A stretch of 64,000 nt of DNA from Syngnathus acus (lineage: Eukaryota; Chordata; Actinopteri; Syngnathiformes; Syngnathidae). The stretch is from NCBI RefSeq assembly GCF_901709675.1, contig NC_051096.1:2199001-2263000 (forward strand). The letters are read 5' to 3'. The notes under the pieces were generated by a model. The model was not told the DNA's origin and searched no databases. It saw nothing but the letters and a program-made list of their open reading frames with translations. Shown here in pieces: positions 1-9,955 of the stretch. Every line of letters begins with the position of its first letter. Within the stretch, counting starts at the first letter, position 1. The position numbers were made by a program, and so were the translations under genes.

Positions 1-1668
1 GGAACCTGCGGGGAACAAGCCATGCCGGCAGCGCGCAAACCACAATTATCATGGTCAACATGTCACGGCGGTGACGACTGTTGATGTGGCCATGCTGAGA
101 CTCACCAGCCTTGTGGGGGTCTTCAGACACTCGCCCACCACCTGTAGCAAAACAAAGTCACATGATGTCACCGTGTGATGATATTCTTTCTCTTTGTTTG
201 CGTCGAACTGTTCGGGTGTTTGGACTATGCGAGGTGGTTGACTCGAGGATTGAAAGTATTTGACACAAATCAAAGGTAAACATACATTGGAGTCAAAATG
301 AAAAGTGTCAAACTCACTGGAGTCCAGGGATGTTCCTGTTGGCTCTGAAAAGACTTAAGTGCACACGCACGCACAAAGACAGCGACTGTTTGACAGCGCC
401 TCAAAATTTGACATCAGTACACAAAACAGCAGCAGGGACTTACGCGAGTGCGTTGCCATGGTAACGGCTTCAGTGCGCCACGCCAGTGTGCCTGCATCAA
501 ACGTGACTGATGAAAAGCATGGAAATTGGCACGCACGCGGACGCGCACATGCGTACCTGATGGCAAAGTGTCCGCGAAAGCGCCCCCTGCCGGCCCGGTG
601 CGCACGAGTACGGACGATTCTGTAAGTGAGGTCATGTGACAGAATGTTTTTTTTTTTTTTTAATCAGTAATATACAATTACAGTCAAACCTCTTCCCGGT
701 TCTCGAACAAATCGGAATTCGAACGAAAAATTCGAGATTTTCTGCTTCGGTTGTCGAACAGAAATTCGGAGGTCGGTTCGCGAGAAAACCCGAACGCGCG
801 GCCCGGATGCAATGCGACAGTGAGCGCCCGGCCGCCGCGCTGCGGTTGCGCGATCGGACCAAATTAAACTCCCTGCGCACTGAGGTCCACTTAAAATTTG
901 GAAAGTACATCAGGACTTTAAAAATATTTTCTAAATTTCAGCGACGGCTCTGTCACAATTATGCGACCAGCGCGGTGCAGTTGCTCGGTCGGCGGCGTGC
1001 TACGGTTGCGCGTTCGGCGGTGCGCTGCAGTTGCGCCATCGGACAAAAATGCGCAAATGAAAAAATGCTTAAAAAAGGCGGGTTTTTGTCTTGGAACGGA
1101 TTATTTTTTTCCCATTATTTGTAATGGGAAAAAATATATTCGGAATTCGAACGATTCACTTCTCGAACCGCCTTCTGGAACGGATTGTGGTCGAAAACCG
1201 AGGTTTGACTACTATATTATAATAACTACTCATGTGACAGAATGAGTAGTAGTGGTCGACAGTGGCGCCTTGAGATGATGGACTTGGAAACTGTATGAAG
1301 GGAGTAACGAGTTTCGGCAGGTATTGCTACGGTTGCTGCTTTTTCGGCTGACAGCAGGGTTCTTCCGAGGAGAGACTCTCCAAGAATAAATGTTACTGTT
1401 TGTACGGACCATTGCGAGTCTATTACCTGCCTGTCGAGAATTGTCACTCGTCGAGGTGAGGTTTACTTTTCACGGCAAATTTCTTATTGATGCGGTTTGC
1501 TTTCATTGACTTGTTGATGGTTCTGACAAGCTTCATTGTCACCTCTTTCATATTTTTCACTATGTTGCTTTTTGGGACACGCATTGCGTCGGCTTCCACC
1601 TTTTCAGTGCCCAAATTGTCGCAAGCGAAACGACAAGGCTCGTATCTCAAACTGAGCTGCTGAGACGG
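1..1668. other. Left-edge non-genic stretch
   Basis: Apart from the MITE-like element at 681-1212, I see no supportable gene here. It includes the likely 3' flank of the minus-strand gene ending at 1669. A 68-codon minus-strand open frame (1444-1650) is left unexplained and is discussed under findings. Confidence 0.5.
681..1212. mobile_element. Pogo/Tigger-like MITE (non-autonomous DNA transposon)
   Basis: The left end begins CAGTCAAACCTC at 681 and the right end finishes GAGGTTTGACTA near 1211, so the termini are inverted repeats. Inner parts also mirror each other imperfectly, with TTCGAATTCCG-type and GGTTCGAGAA-type motifs on both sides. TA dinucleotides flank both ends (679-680 and 1213-1214), as expected for the Tc1/mariner/pogo superfamily, which duplicates TA on insertion. 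No transposase frame is present, so it is non-autonomous. The GC-rich core holds two related stretches resembling GCGGTTGCGCGATCGGAC. The family assignment is inferred from the terminus style only. Confidence 0.6.
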
Positions 1669-3820
1669 TTACTTATTGGAGTGGTTTGTGTGACGCTGAA
1701 GTTCACCTGTGCTGTGCTCCTGTGGACGGCTCGTCTCCTGCGGCAAAGTGGAAAGGAGGACGGGAGCGGTCGCCGCCGGCCGGGTCCGCTCACTGAGTTG
1801 CTGAGTGTGAAGCTCCACTGAAGGTTGGCCCGGCTGAGCCGTCACTGCGGGACACGCACAAGAGTAACGTTGCGGGAAGCTCATGGCGTCGGTCCTTAGC
1901 GGCGGTGCCTGCCCACCTCCGTCTTGGTCCAGCGGCCGAGTCTGTCGGCCATTTCCTGTTCAACACAAGACCGCATCAAAGTGGAGTACGATATTTGTTT
2001 GCGAGTTGTGATTACCTGCGTGATGTGAGGAGGAGGAGGAGGAGGAGGAGGGGGAGGGGGGAGATACTGATGGAGAAACACAAGAGGATGCATTTATCCC
2101 TTTCCAAATCAAATCATGGAGTGTTTTGTTTTGGAGCCTTCGTACTCAAGTCGTCCCGATGGGCGCGCTCAGTGGCAGGCGTACCGAGCCATCGGTCAGA
2201 GGCGCGCTCGCCTTGTCGCTCCGTGACGTCCGACTCAGTCGAGCGTTCTTCATCTGCATCAGAACGGTTGGAGTGAGTTGTACAAGACGCCTCGTAACAG
2301 AACCCCCCCGGCTACTCACCTGCGTACTCCGGGTGAAAAGCCGCTCCCTCAAGTGACGTCAGCGTCCCTGACAACCAATCACAAATCACACCTTCTTCCT
2401 CCCGTTGACACCCTCCCTCGTTTCTCACCTGTCACGTCCTTGTCTCCGCCCACGCCGTTCAACGGCTTCTCCCCGTCGGCTGAAGCGCCTAAGGAAAGAG
2501 AGCTGATTGTTTGCCCGTCCTAGTCGTTGATTTTTTTTATTGGGGGGGGGGGCATTCACCGTTTAAACGCGTGTCCACGGCGTCAGAATCTGTGGACACA
2601 CGCAAGAAATGAGGCGCCCACTTTGATGTGCTTTAATTGACGCCAGTTGGTTCTTACACGACCGGGCTGTTATATTTTCTTTGTCTTTCCAAATCCTCGC
2701 ACATACTCGTACCTGTGGAAGTGTCCGCGTGTCCACCCGACTCTCCTGCGGCCACCGGGGCTCCCTGAGCACCTGCCGTGTTACAAACGGCCGTCAGCTT
2801 CGGATGCGTGGGTCGCCGGCTCCCACCCGCTCGCTCGCTCGCTCGGTCTTCCCCAGACGTTCACTCACCGCTGACGTCGGGATGCGGTCTGACACCTGTC
2901 GAGTAAACCGGATGACAATCAACGGGATAAAATCGTTGATGATCACGGGCATCATGTCTCAGCTGACGCAAGTCAGTGTTTTGCGGCCCAAAATATTTGG
3001 AAGAAAAGTGCTTCAGCCAGCCTGAAAATAAGACCCCTGACCTTTCCTATCTAAGCAGGATTCATGTGGAACAAACCGGTTTTTCAGGATGGGAAAAGCA
3101 GCAGGTTGGGGGGTGGGGTGGACTTACCTGAAGCCCCCCACGTCGCACTCTGGTGGGCACCTGCGGGTCCTGCCGAAGAGCAGAATGGAGGGTGGGTGAA
3201 GGGTGCTCATGTTTCCTGCGCTTAATTAAAAACTTGACAAAGGGTCACTTTGATTCAAGGCTTGAATTTATTGTGGCATTCCTTTTGGCCCAACTTTGGT
3301 TACGAGGTGAAAGGTCTCACCCTCCTTCTTTGTCGAGTCGTCATCGTCTGAAAGGAAAACCACACATGGGCATTTTCCTTCGATTCCTCTGATATGCGCT
3401 TGGCCAGCGACCTCTCGCTCACTCGCTCCATCTTCACACAAGCGTCCTCGACTACCTTTGATCCCTTTCCGTGCCCGTGTTCTAATCTTTCCCATTTGAA
3501 GCTTCTCCATTCAGTTAGCACTTTTTGTCACTTCAGAAGGGCCTTTCAGCCCAAAATGAGCAAAACGGCCAAGAGCCTCGGCCTACCCTCGTCCTCCTCG
3601 GACTGCTCGCCATCCGCCTCTTCGCTCGGTTCCACCTCCTCCCGCTCTGGAAAACAAGCATACATCTCGCACGTCGTCATCCGCCGACGTACCACCAAAT
3701 TGCCTCTTTTTGGCCTTTACCCTCCACGGGAGCTGTCCACGCCGCCGTTACTAGGACAATCAACAAGGAGGTCAAGATCAAGTTCCTGGGGAGCACAAAT
3801 CGTCCATTTTCACCCAGCAT
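1669..3820 (-). CDS. Unidentified acidic, probably secreted protein; 11 coding exons, all introns phase 1
   Basis: I do not recognise this gene. Proposed exons, in transcription order: 3820-3721, 3646-3587, 3347-3321, 3169-3128, 3021-2869, 2772-2713, 2589-2560, 2488-2429, 2367-2320, 2253-2146 (or to 2185) and 1844-1669. Each junction has AG and GT borders and every intron falls in phase 1. The joined frame is open for 287 residues. Residues 1-33 start MLGENG, contain a hydrophobic core (LILTSLLIVLVTAA) and look like a signal peptide or signal anchor. Exons 2 and 3 are strongly acidic (SEEDE then DDDD). Later exons are Ser/Thr/Gly/Glu-rich and low in cysteine, as in an extracellular matrix, mucin-like or granin-like protein. 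The 3' end is uncertain: splicing at 1707 to an exon at 1656-1604 would give a different tail. The model rests on splice logic, not homology. Confidence 0.5.
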
Positions 3821-4093
3821 TTGCTCTCTCGGCACATAGCTGATCAATAGCAATCATCGGTCGCGTCCATCAATTCGTCACTATTGTTGTCGTGACTTGT
3901 TGTGCATCACAAGTCAGGGCGCCCTGTCCTTTGAATCGTCGCTAGAGAGCTACAGGTGGTGCCGCTGCCCGAGTTTACTCACCAAGGCGACATGATGATG
4001 TTGCTCTGCACTAGCGAGCCGCTTCACAATTTTATACCCAGGGGGCGGGGCCTGTGTGTGTGTGTGTGTGTATGCGTGCGTGCGTGCGCGCGC

Positions 4094-4153
4094 GTGAGTG
4101 AGTGAGTGAGTGAGTGAGTGAGTGAGTGAGTGAGTGAGTGAGTGAGTGAGTGA
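4094..4153. repeat. (TGAG)n tetranucleotide microsatellite
   Basis: About 15 uninterrupted TGAG units, preceded by a GT tract and GCGTGCGT units. It lies in the divergent intergenic region. The reverse strand would read as a Ser-Leu-Thr-His repeat, which is an artefact of the tetranucleotide. Confidence 0.9.
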
Positions 4154-4437
4154 AAAATGTTGAATTTGACTCCTGCTCGGTTCGTTTCATGAGTTTCTCT
4201 TGCTGAAGCTTGAGCTGCCTTCAACATGCGAGCCCGCTTATTTAATAGATTTGTGTGTATGCGCGTGCGTGCGTTCCTCATTCCTGCGTTTGGGGGAAAC
4301 TTCATCTAGTTCATCTCAGTCATTCATCCGTGCCGGTAACGAAACCACAGGAAATGCACCCCCCATTCACCCACCTCCCACCGTGTAATTTAACCCCACT
4401 CGCCTCCATCCCTGTGATCAATTTCAACTTCTCAAAG

Positions 4438-4509
4438 AGAGACAGCGAGAGAAAGGGGGGGCGAGAGAGAAAGGGGGGGGGGCGAGAGAGAGAGAGAGAG
4501 AGAGAGAGA
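4438..4509. repeat. GA-rich microsatellite
   Basis: Purine tract of GAGA units interrupted by G runs, ending in about 14 pure GA dinucleotides. Confidence 0.85.
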
Positions 4510-5330
4510 AATTTATCCGGCTCAAGGCGGCAATCCTTCTCAAGCTGATCAGCGTCGCACGACCGACCGACGAGCCGCTCGGAAGCAGGCAGGCGGGAAC
4601 GCTCGCCTGCACATTTGCTCGTTTTTGCGGGACGTTCGTAGAAAAGATACAAAACGGTGTAGACACAACGGGAGCCGCGTCTTGGTTGCGGCGCGCCGAT
4701 GAAGCTCTTCCGCTGACTGCGTGTGGACAGCGCATACGTAAGTCTGCCTTTTCCTCACCGCTCGCTAAACTTTAGTGCTTCTTGCAAATTACAATCTCAC
4801 GGATTATTAACGCACAGAAGAATAAAATGATTGCCTCCTTTTTCTCCCTCTCACTGCTATTGTGCCAGGTCAATCACGCCATTTGTTGTAATGCTTATTA
4901 TAACGGCTAATTGTGAGCTAATGCTGTTGTTTGTTCGGGTCGTCCGGTTTTCAAAGGTCAACGAACGCCACATGTAGTTCTGGACCTGCGCATAAAAACT
5001 GTCTCGTCATGTATGCAGGCGATGGTGCCGAGTCGTGTTTGGATCTGATGGTTTGGAGGGCAAACTTAAACGGATTAACCTCGGCCGCCCAACACGGCAG
5101 GTCCTCTGGGCCAAGTCCAATCACCTGGCTGGACGGGGCCCAAACGTTTGTTCCGGCCACAGCGGAAGGATGTCTCAAGATCTGCGTTAAGCTCGGCGCC
5201 ACGCCGGATGTGCGTTGGTGCAATGGTCGAGGTCCTGCTTTGACTCTTCCTGAGCAGACGACGTTCTGTGACTGTCATCACGTTTACCGGTGTCACGCTT
5301 CACCCAGACATCTTCAAATCCAAATGATCT

Positions 5331-8300
5331 ATGGTGTTGTTTCCCGCAAAGATGAAGCATCGCGGGACCTCGAGGGCAGCGGTCAAGGAGTCATTTGGAG
5401 CAAAATCCGACATGGCCAGAGACATCGCTCATCCGGGCTTGGAGACCGCCAGCACATCCGTCGTCATCCTCGCTTTGCGCTCGCTAGTCGTCTGCTACTT
5501 CCTGTCCCGCTCTGAAGCTTCGGCGAGCTCGCTCGGCCCGGAGCACGACTACAGCGCCGCCCCCAAATTTGTTTGCATTCCCATTCCTCCAGACGCAGAC
5601 CCCAGCTGCTACTCCCCACCCAGCGCCCCCCACGGGCCCGGTGCCCCCCACGGGCCCGGCGTCTCCCACGGGCCCAGCGCCAACAGCCACAACGGCAGAG
5701 TTCTGATCTCAGATGAAGCCAAAGCCACCATCCTCCACCTCCGTGAGAGTCTGGTCAGGCAGAAGGAGACCATCCTCGACCAGCGCGAGACCATCAGAGA
5801 GCTTACGGCAAAGCTCACCTTGTGCGAGGGCTTTGGTGGCCACCACAGCAATGGCCACCGCAGCAAACATCACGACAATCACCACGTCAACCATCACGAT
5901 GACCACCAGGAAAGTCACCACGTCAACCATCACGACAATCACCACGTCAACCATCACGATGACCATCACGATGACCATCACGACAATCACCACGATGGCC
6001 ATCAAGGAAGTCACCACGACAACCATCCCGATGGCCACGCTTCGCACCACGGCTTTTATCATAGCAGCGATCATCGCTTCTCCCATGGGAGCCACGGCTC
6101 GGAGCCCCATCACTGGGATTCGCGTGGCAAACACGACTCCTTCTCGCCGGAGCAGACTGGCAAGACCCTCCAGACGTTGAAGGAGCGTCTGGAGAACCTG
6201 CAGGTAAGTCATACGACAAATCCGCCTTAGAAGTGTCATGTCCCACACAAATTACTTCTCGAGCCCAGTCGACAAGATTTTGGTCTCATAGGCAGTTCTC
6301 AAGGTCCCTTTTAAAAGAGTCTGCCAATCGGCTCACGTGACAGTGCCACAAATGCGCTGAGATCCGACCCAAAGGTGAGGGGCAAACTTGAAGCCAAGCC
6401 AGGATTGCTCCCTCTTCTCACCACGAGGGGGCGGAAACTGATGCCGCGGCCAATTAGCCTAATCCCGCCTGACGGGGCTATTAATCGCAGCATGCGCTGG
6501 CAGGGAACAAAGCCGGATTTTCGGGTGAGGAAGACGAGGGCAAGCCAAGGAGACTCAAAAGCAACATGGCCGTCCATTTTCTGTCTCCTCGATGCTCACG
6601 AGGGGCGCAAAGTCTCCTAACCCAAGATATTGATGAGCTGTGGAAGGGAGTCAGACAAGCAAGATAAAAATAAAGGCGAGCCTTGCGTGAGGGCACCTCA
6701 GTTGCAGTGACAAAGGAGACAAGAGTCCGCTAGTATTTTTATCGGGGGTCGCATCGATCAAAAACCTAAAACTGTCTTGGTGCTTGCGTGTGCAGGCGAG
6801 GAATTCATCCAGCTCCTACTCCAGCTCCTTGAGAGAACTCCTCCAGCGCAAGATCAACGCTCTGGAGGAGCAGCTGCGCAGCTACTACAGGGACCACCAC
6901 GACGACCACCACGATGACCACCACGACGACCACCACGACGACCACCACGATGACCACCACGATGACCTCAACCACGATAACCACCACGCCGATCATCACG
7001 ATGACCGCCACGGAAACAGTCGCCACGATGACCACCATAGCGGTCACCATGGGAGCCGCCACTACGACCACCACGGCGAACACCACACTCGCCATCATGA
7101 CCCTCACTACGACTGGCACGGCGATAGGCGCCATTCCGTTCGCTACGCTAACCATCGCGGCGACCACCACGGTGACCACCATAGCGACCACCACGGCGAT
7201 CACCACGGTGACCACCACGACGACCACCACGATGACTACCATCACGTTCCTCGACGACTTCCTTTTAGCAGCAAAGAGACAAGCGCACGTCATGGCGAAC
7301 ACAGCAAACTGGAATCCGTCCTCAGCCAGTTACACCACGGCCACTCGGAGCACGGTGAGTTAGCATGTTAGCGTTACACAAACGCTCCTCACAAATTTTT
7401 TGGGACATTTCATGACGAAGCAAAATTGCACGACAAAGTATTTCTGGCCCACTCGGTGCTGCAATGTTTTCTGCGGCGCCTCACTCAAGCAACGGCTTCC
7501 ATTGTCAAATGATGAAGCGAGCGCTCCTAAATTGCTAACTCCAAGTACAGGATCACATAACATGTATAACATATGAGATGTGACCCGCCGGTGTCGGCAG
7601 GAGGCCACAAGAAGCTCAAGAGCGCCGGTGCCTTCCTGCTGGACTTTCCCATGAGGACCAACTACCTGTACGCCAGGATGAAGCACTCGCCGGCGAGCGA
7701 GCTCTTTGCCCTAAGCGTTTGCCTGCGCCTAAAGGCGGGCACCGGCGCCGGGCCCGGGGTGGGCACGCCCTTCTCCTACGCCGTGCCGGGCCAGGCCAAC
7801 GAGCTGGTGCTAATCGAGTGGGGTGCCGATCCCATGGAGCTGCTGCTAAACGACCAGGTTGTCCATCACAGTCCCTTTTTGATGGCCTTTCAAATGAGCC
7901 TCTAACTGCTAGCAAATAAGAGCGTGACATGTGAGGCCAGCTACAAACGTTGGTGTTGGTGGTCAAAGCAGCTTCATGAGCTCACGGAATGTAAATATAC
8001 CAACAAAACATATGGCTGGCTCAACTACTGCTAATGGAATAAATGCTAAAAGTAGGATAAAAATGCTAATATGCTAATAAGCATGCTAGCACGATGCCAA
8101 TACATCTGCTTAAAGAAAAACAAATTGAAATAACATGGGCGTGACTACGTTCAGTAATGGTCAAGCGTGCAAACAAAATGTTACCCAACAGGCGGTGACT
8201 CTGCCCATCACGGTGGCTGACGGCAAATGGCACCACGTGTGCGTGACGTGGGCCACGCGGGACGGCGTCTGGGAGGTGTACCAGGATGGGACCAGGAAAG

Positions 8301-8667
8301 GATCGGGTCAGAACCTGGCAGCCTGGCACGCTGTCAAACCAGGAGGGATGTTTCTTCTTGGACAAGAGCAGGTGAGACAGACATCATGCTATCATGCTAA
8401 TGGAAATGCTAGCAAGAATGCTATTTGACGCGTTGGCATTACCGTCTGTTCACGCAGGACACCATGGGCGGCCGCTTTGACGTGACGCAGTCATTCGCCG
8501 GCCAACTGTCGGACGTGCACGTGTGGTCGCGCGTGCTGACTCCGTCCGAGATCTACGCGCAGGCGTCGTGCGGGGCCCACCTACTGGGCGACGTGGCGTC
8601 TTGGGAGCAGGAGGGCCTGGAGCTCCACGGCGGCCTGGCCGAGTTGCCCTTTGACCCCTGCCACTGA
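5331..8667 (+). CDS. nptx1l: Neuronal pentraxin with two histidine/aspartate-rich insertions
   Basis: Neuronal pentraxins are secreted, calcium-binding multimers that cluster AMPA receptors at synapses. Exons: 5331-6203, 6796-7354, 7601-7857, 8192-8371 and 8458-8667, joining to 692 codons. The first Met is at 5331, but Met at 5412 may be the true start because a hydrophobic signal segment (residues about 45-60) follows it. A Cys-bearing segment (KFVCIPIPPDADPSC) and a coiled coil ending ETIRELTAKL at about residue 164 match NPTX1/NPTX2. Two His-rich blocks follow (residues about 170-270 and 322-442). The pentraxin domain covers about 480-692, with GTPFSYAVPGQANELVLIEW, the HVCVTW signature and the LGQEQDT calcium-site region. 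The length greatly exceeds the usual 430 residues because of the insertions. Which paralogue this is remains uncertain; the symbol is tentative. Confidence 0.85.
5838..6140 (+). repeat. His-rich coding repeat, block 1 (pentraxin exon 1)
   Basis: Imperfect 12- to 24-base units built on CACCACGA(T/C)GACC encode HHDN, HHVN and HHDD motifs. The block lies directly after the coiled coil and before a return to ordinary sequence (TLKERLENL), which matches normal neuronal pentraxin sequence. It is therefore an insertion into a conserved backbone. Confidence 0.9.
6890..7248 (+). repeat. His-rich coding repeat, block 2 (pentraxin exon 2)
   Basis: Six consecutive HHDD tetrads followed by degenerate HHxD units, encoded by GACCACCACGAC-type repeats. 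The block sits in the second exon after an Arg/Leu/Glu helix (LEEQLRSYY) and before the pentraxin domain. The frame stays open throughout, so the repeat is translated. Confidence 0.9.
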
Positions 8668-9955
8668 GGTCCGCCGCTCGACTATGTCCCATGTTGAAGC
8701 GCGGCCGCCGCATTTTCTTGTTTCACCTTTTCACGCCAAAGACTCGGGGCTGATGAATTTGAGCGTCGCTTCAAAGCGTAACTTGCCACCTAAACTCGAA
8801 AGGCTAAATTGCTAACATGAATGGCTGACATCCGTCTCATTGCAGACTTTTGCACGGTGACGTCGGAGCCGCGTTTCATAAATGGAGATGGTGGCGTTTT
8901 CAACGCAACTGTCTCAAGATTCCGCATAATTGGATGAGGTGATTGCGTAAGCGGCACGTGAGACGTCCGGTCAACGCTCGCCACCCCAACGTGTCACCGC
9001 GCTAATGGCCGACATACCCTCGCCCACGTGTAGCTTACACCGGCATGATCCTTCCTAATTCTCGGCTCTCGCGCAGTCAGTCGAGGTGATGGCATTTGTT
9101 AACTGGATTTAGCGGCACTTTATTTTTTTTTAAGGTTTTGTATGATTACCAAAACACTGAGTGGACAAAATGTCATTTTTGATGAATGTGAGAATTTTGT
9201 GATCGATTTTGTTTTTTGTTCTCAACAAAAGCTCTCCAAACTTCCACCCTTCAAAGCACTAATCCTGTCATAATCAAATAATCTTGTTTCAACATGGTTT
9301 CTGCCACAAGATGGCGCCAAAATAATAAAGGAGGTAGGTTCCATTTAAACGAAAAAGACCAAATATGAGATTTTGCCAAGATGAAAAAAATGTGGGCACC
9401 TTAAATCATGTGGCCATGATGATAGTGTTTGTTCCAGATGATCACGACCACATCTCCAGTTGTAAATAATTCTTTAATAGAGGGCCAAATGACAGATGAA
9501 ATATTAATATTGATAAGTGGGATTTTTTTCTGTTCATTTTTTTTTTGACAGAGGACCCGTGAGAAAAAGGACTCTCTCCTCCTCACCTCTGGTGCACATT
9601 TGATAGTCTTTATATTTACATTTGTGTCTTTGGATGTAAATAGGCAAAATCATTTGCGGTAACAGTGGACGGTGAGTTGCGTCTAGAGTCGCGTGTAAGC
9701 CAAATGATAATGTAAAGACACTTGTCCATTTGTCACTATTTGAAATAAAGTCTCATTTGAACAAAGGTAAAGATATGCAAAGCGTTTTTCAAGTGATGTT
9801 TTTCGATTCAGGCCTTTTTACAAGTGTGACTGTTTTGATGGCTGTGCCTCGCCGTGATGAAACGACGACCCGTCAGCTTCTCGCTCATCGTCTTGGCGCT
9901 TGACAGTGCTAATTCGGCTAGCCAGAGGACCCTGTCCGTCTGCTCAATACCACTT
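8668..9955. other. 3' UTR of the pentraxin gene and convergent spacer to vamp1
   Basis: No coding sequence recognised. AATAAA occurs at 9324-9329 and 9744-9749 on the plus strand; the second is the better candidate for the end of the pentraxin transcript. The vamp1 stop on the other strand is only about 200 bases further on. Confidence 0.55.
9744..9749 (+). terminator. Candidate polyadenylation signal, pentraxin gene
   Basis: AATAAA about 1.08 kb after the pentraxin stop codon, followed by TG-rich sequence. An upstream AATAAA at 9324 could serve as an alternative site. Confidence 0.5.

Larger units (their letters stand above)
3821..5330. other. Intergenic region between the unidentified gene and the pentraxin gene
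   Basis: The two flanking genes are transcribed away from each other, so both promoters should lie here. The stretch is rich in simple repeats (GT at about 4053-4070, TGAG at 4094-4153, GA at 4480-4509). An open frame on the plus strand at 4931-5515 has no recognisable protein features and runs into the 5' part of the pentraxin gene in a different frame. Confidence 0.5.

Noticed and set aside
4024-4305. Minus-strand protein with repeated SLTH units
   Set aside because: It is the translation of the TGAG microsatellite and has no gene context.
4931-5515. 194-codon plus-strand open frame before the pentraxin gene
   Set aside because: It overlaps the pentraxin first exon in a different frame and shows no signal, domain or biased codon pattern.
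5709-7363. Long open frames of Thr- or Val-rich protein overlapping the pentraxin gene on both strands
   Set aside because: They are the other reading frames of the CACCACGAC coding repeat; homology to the pentraxin fixes the real frame.
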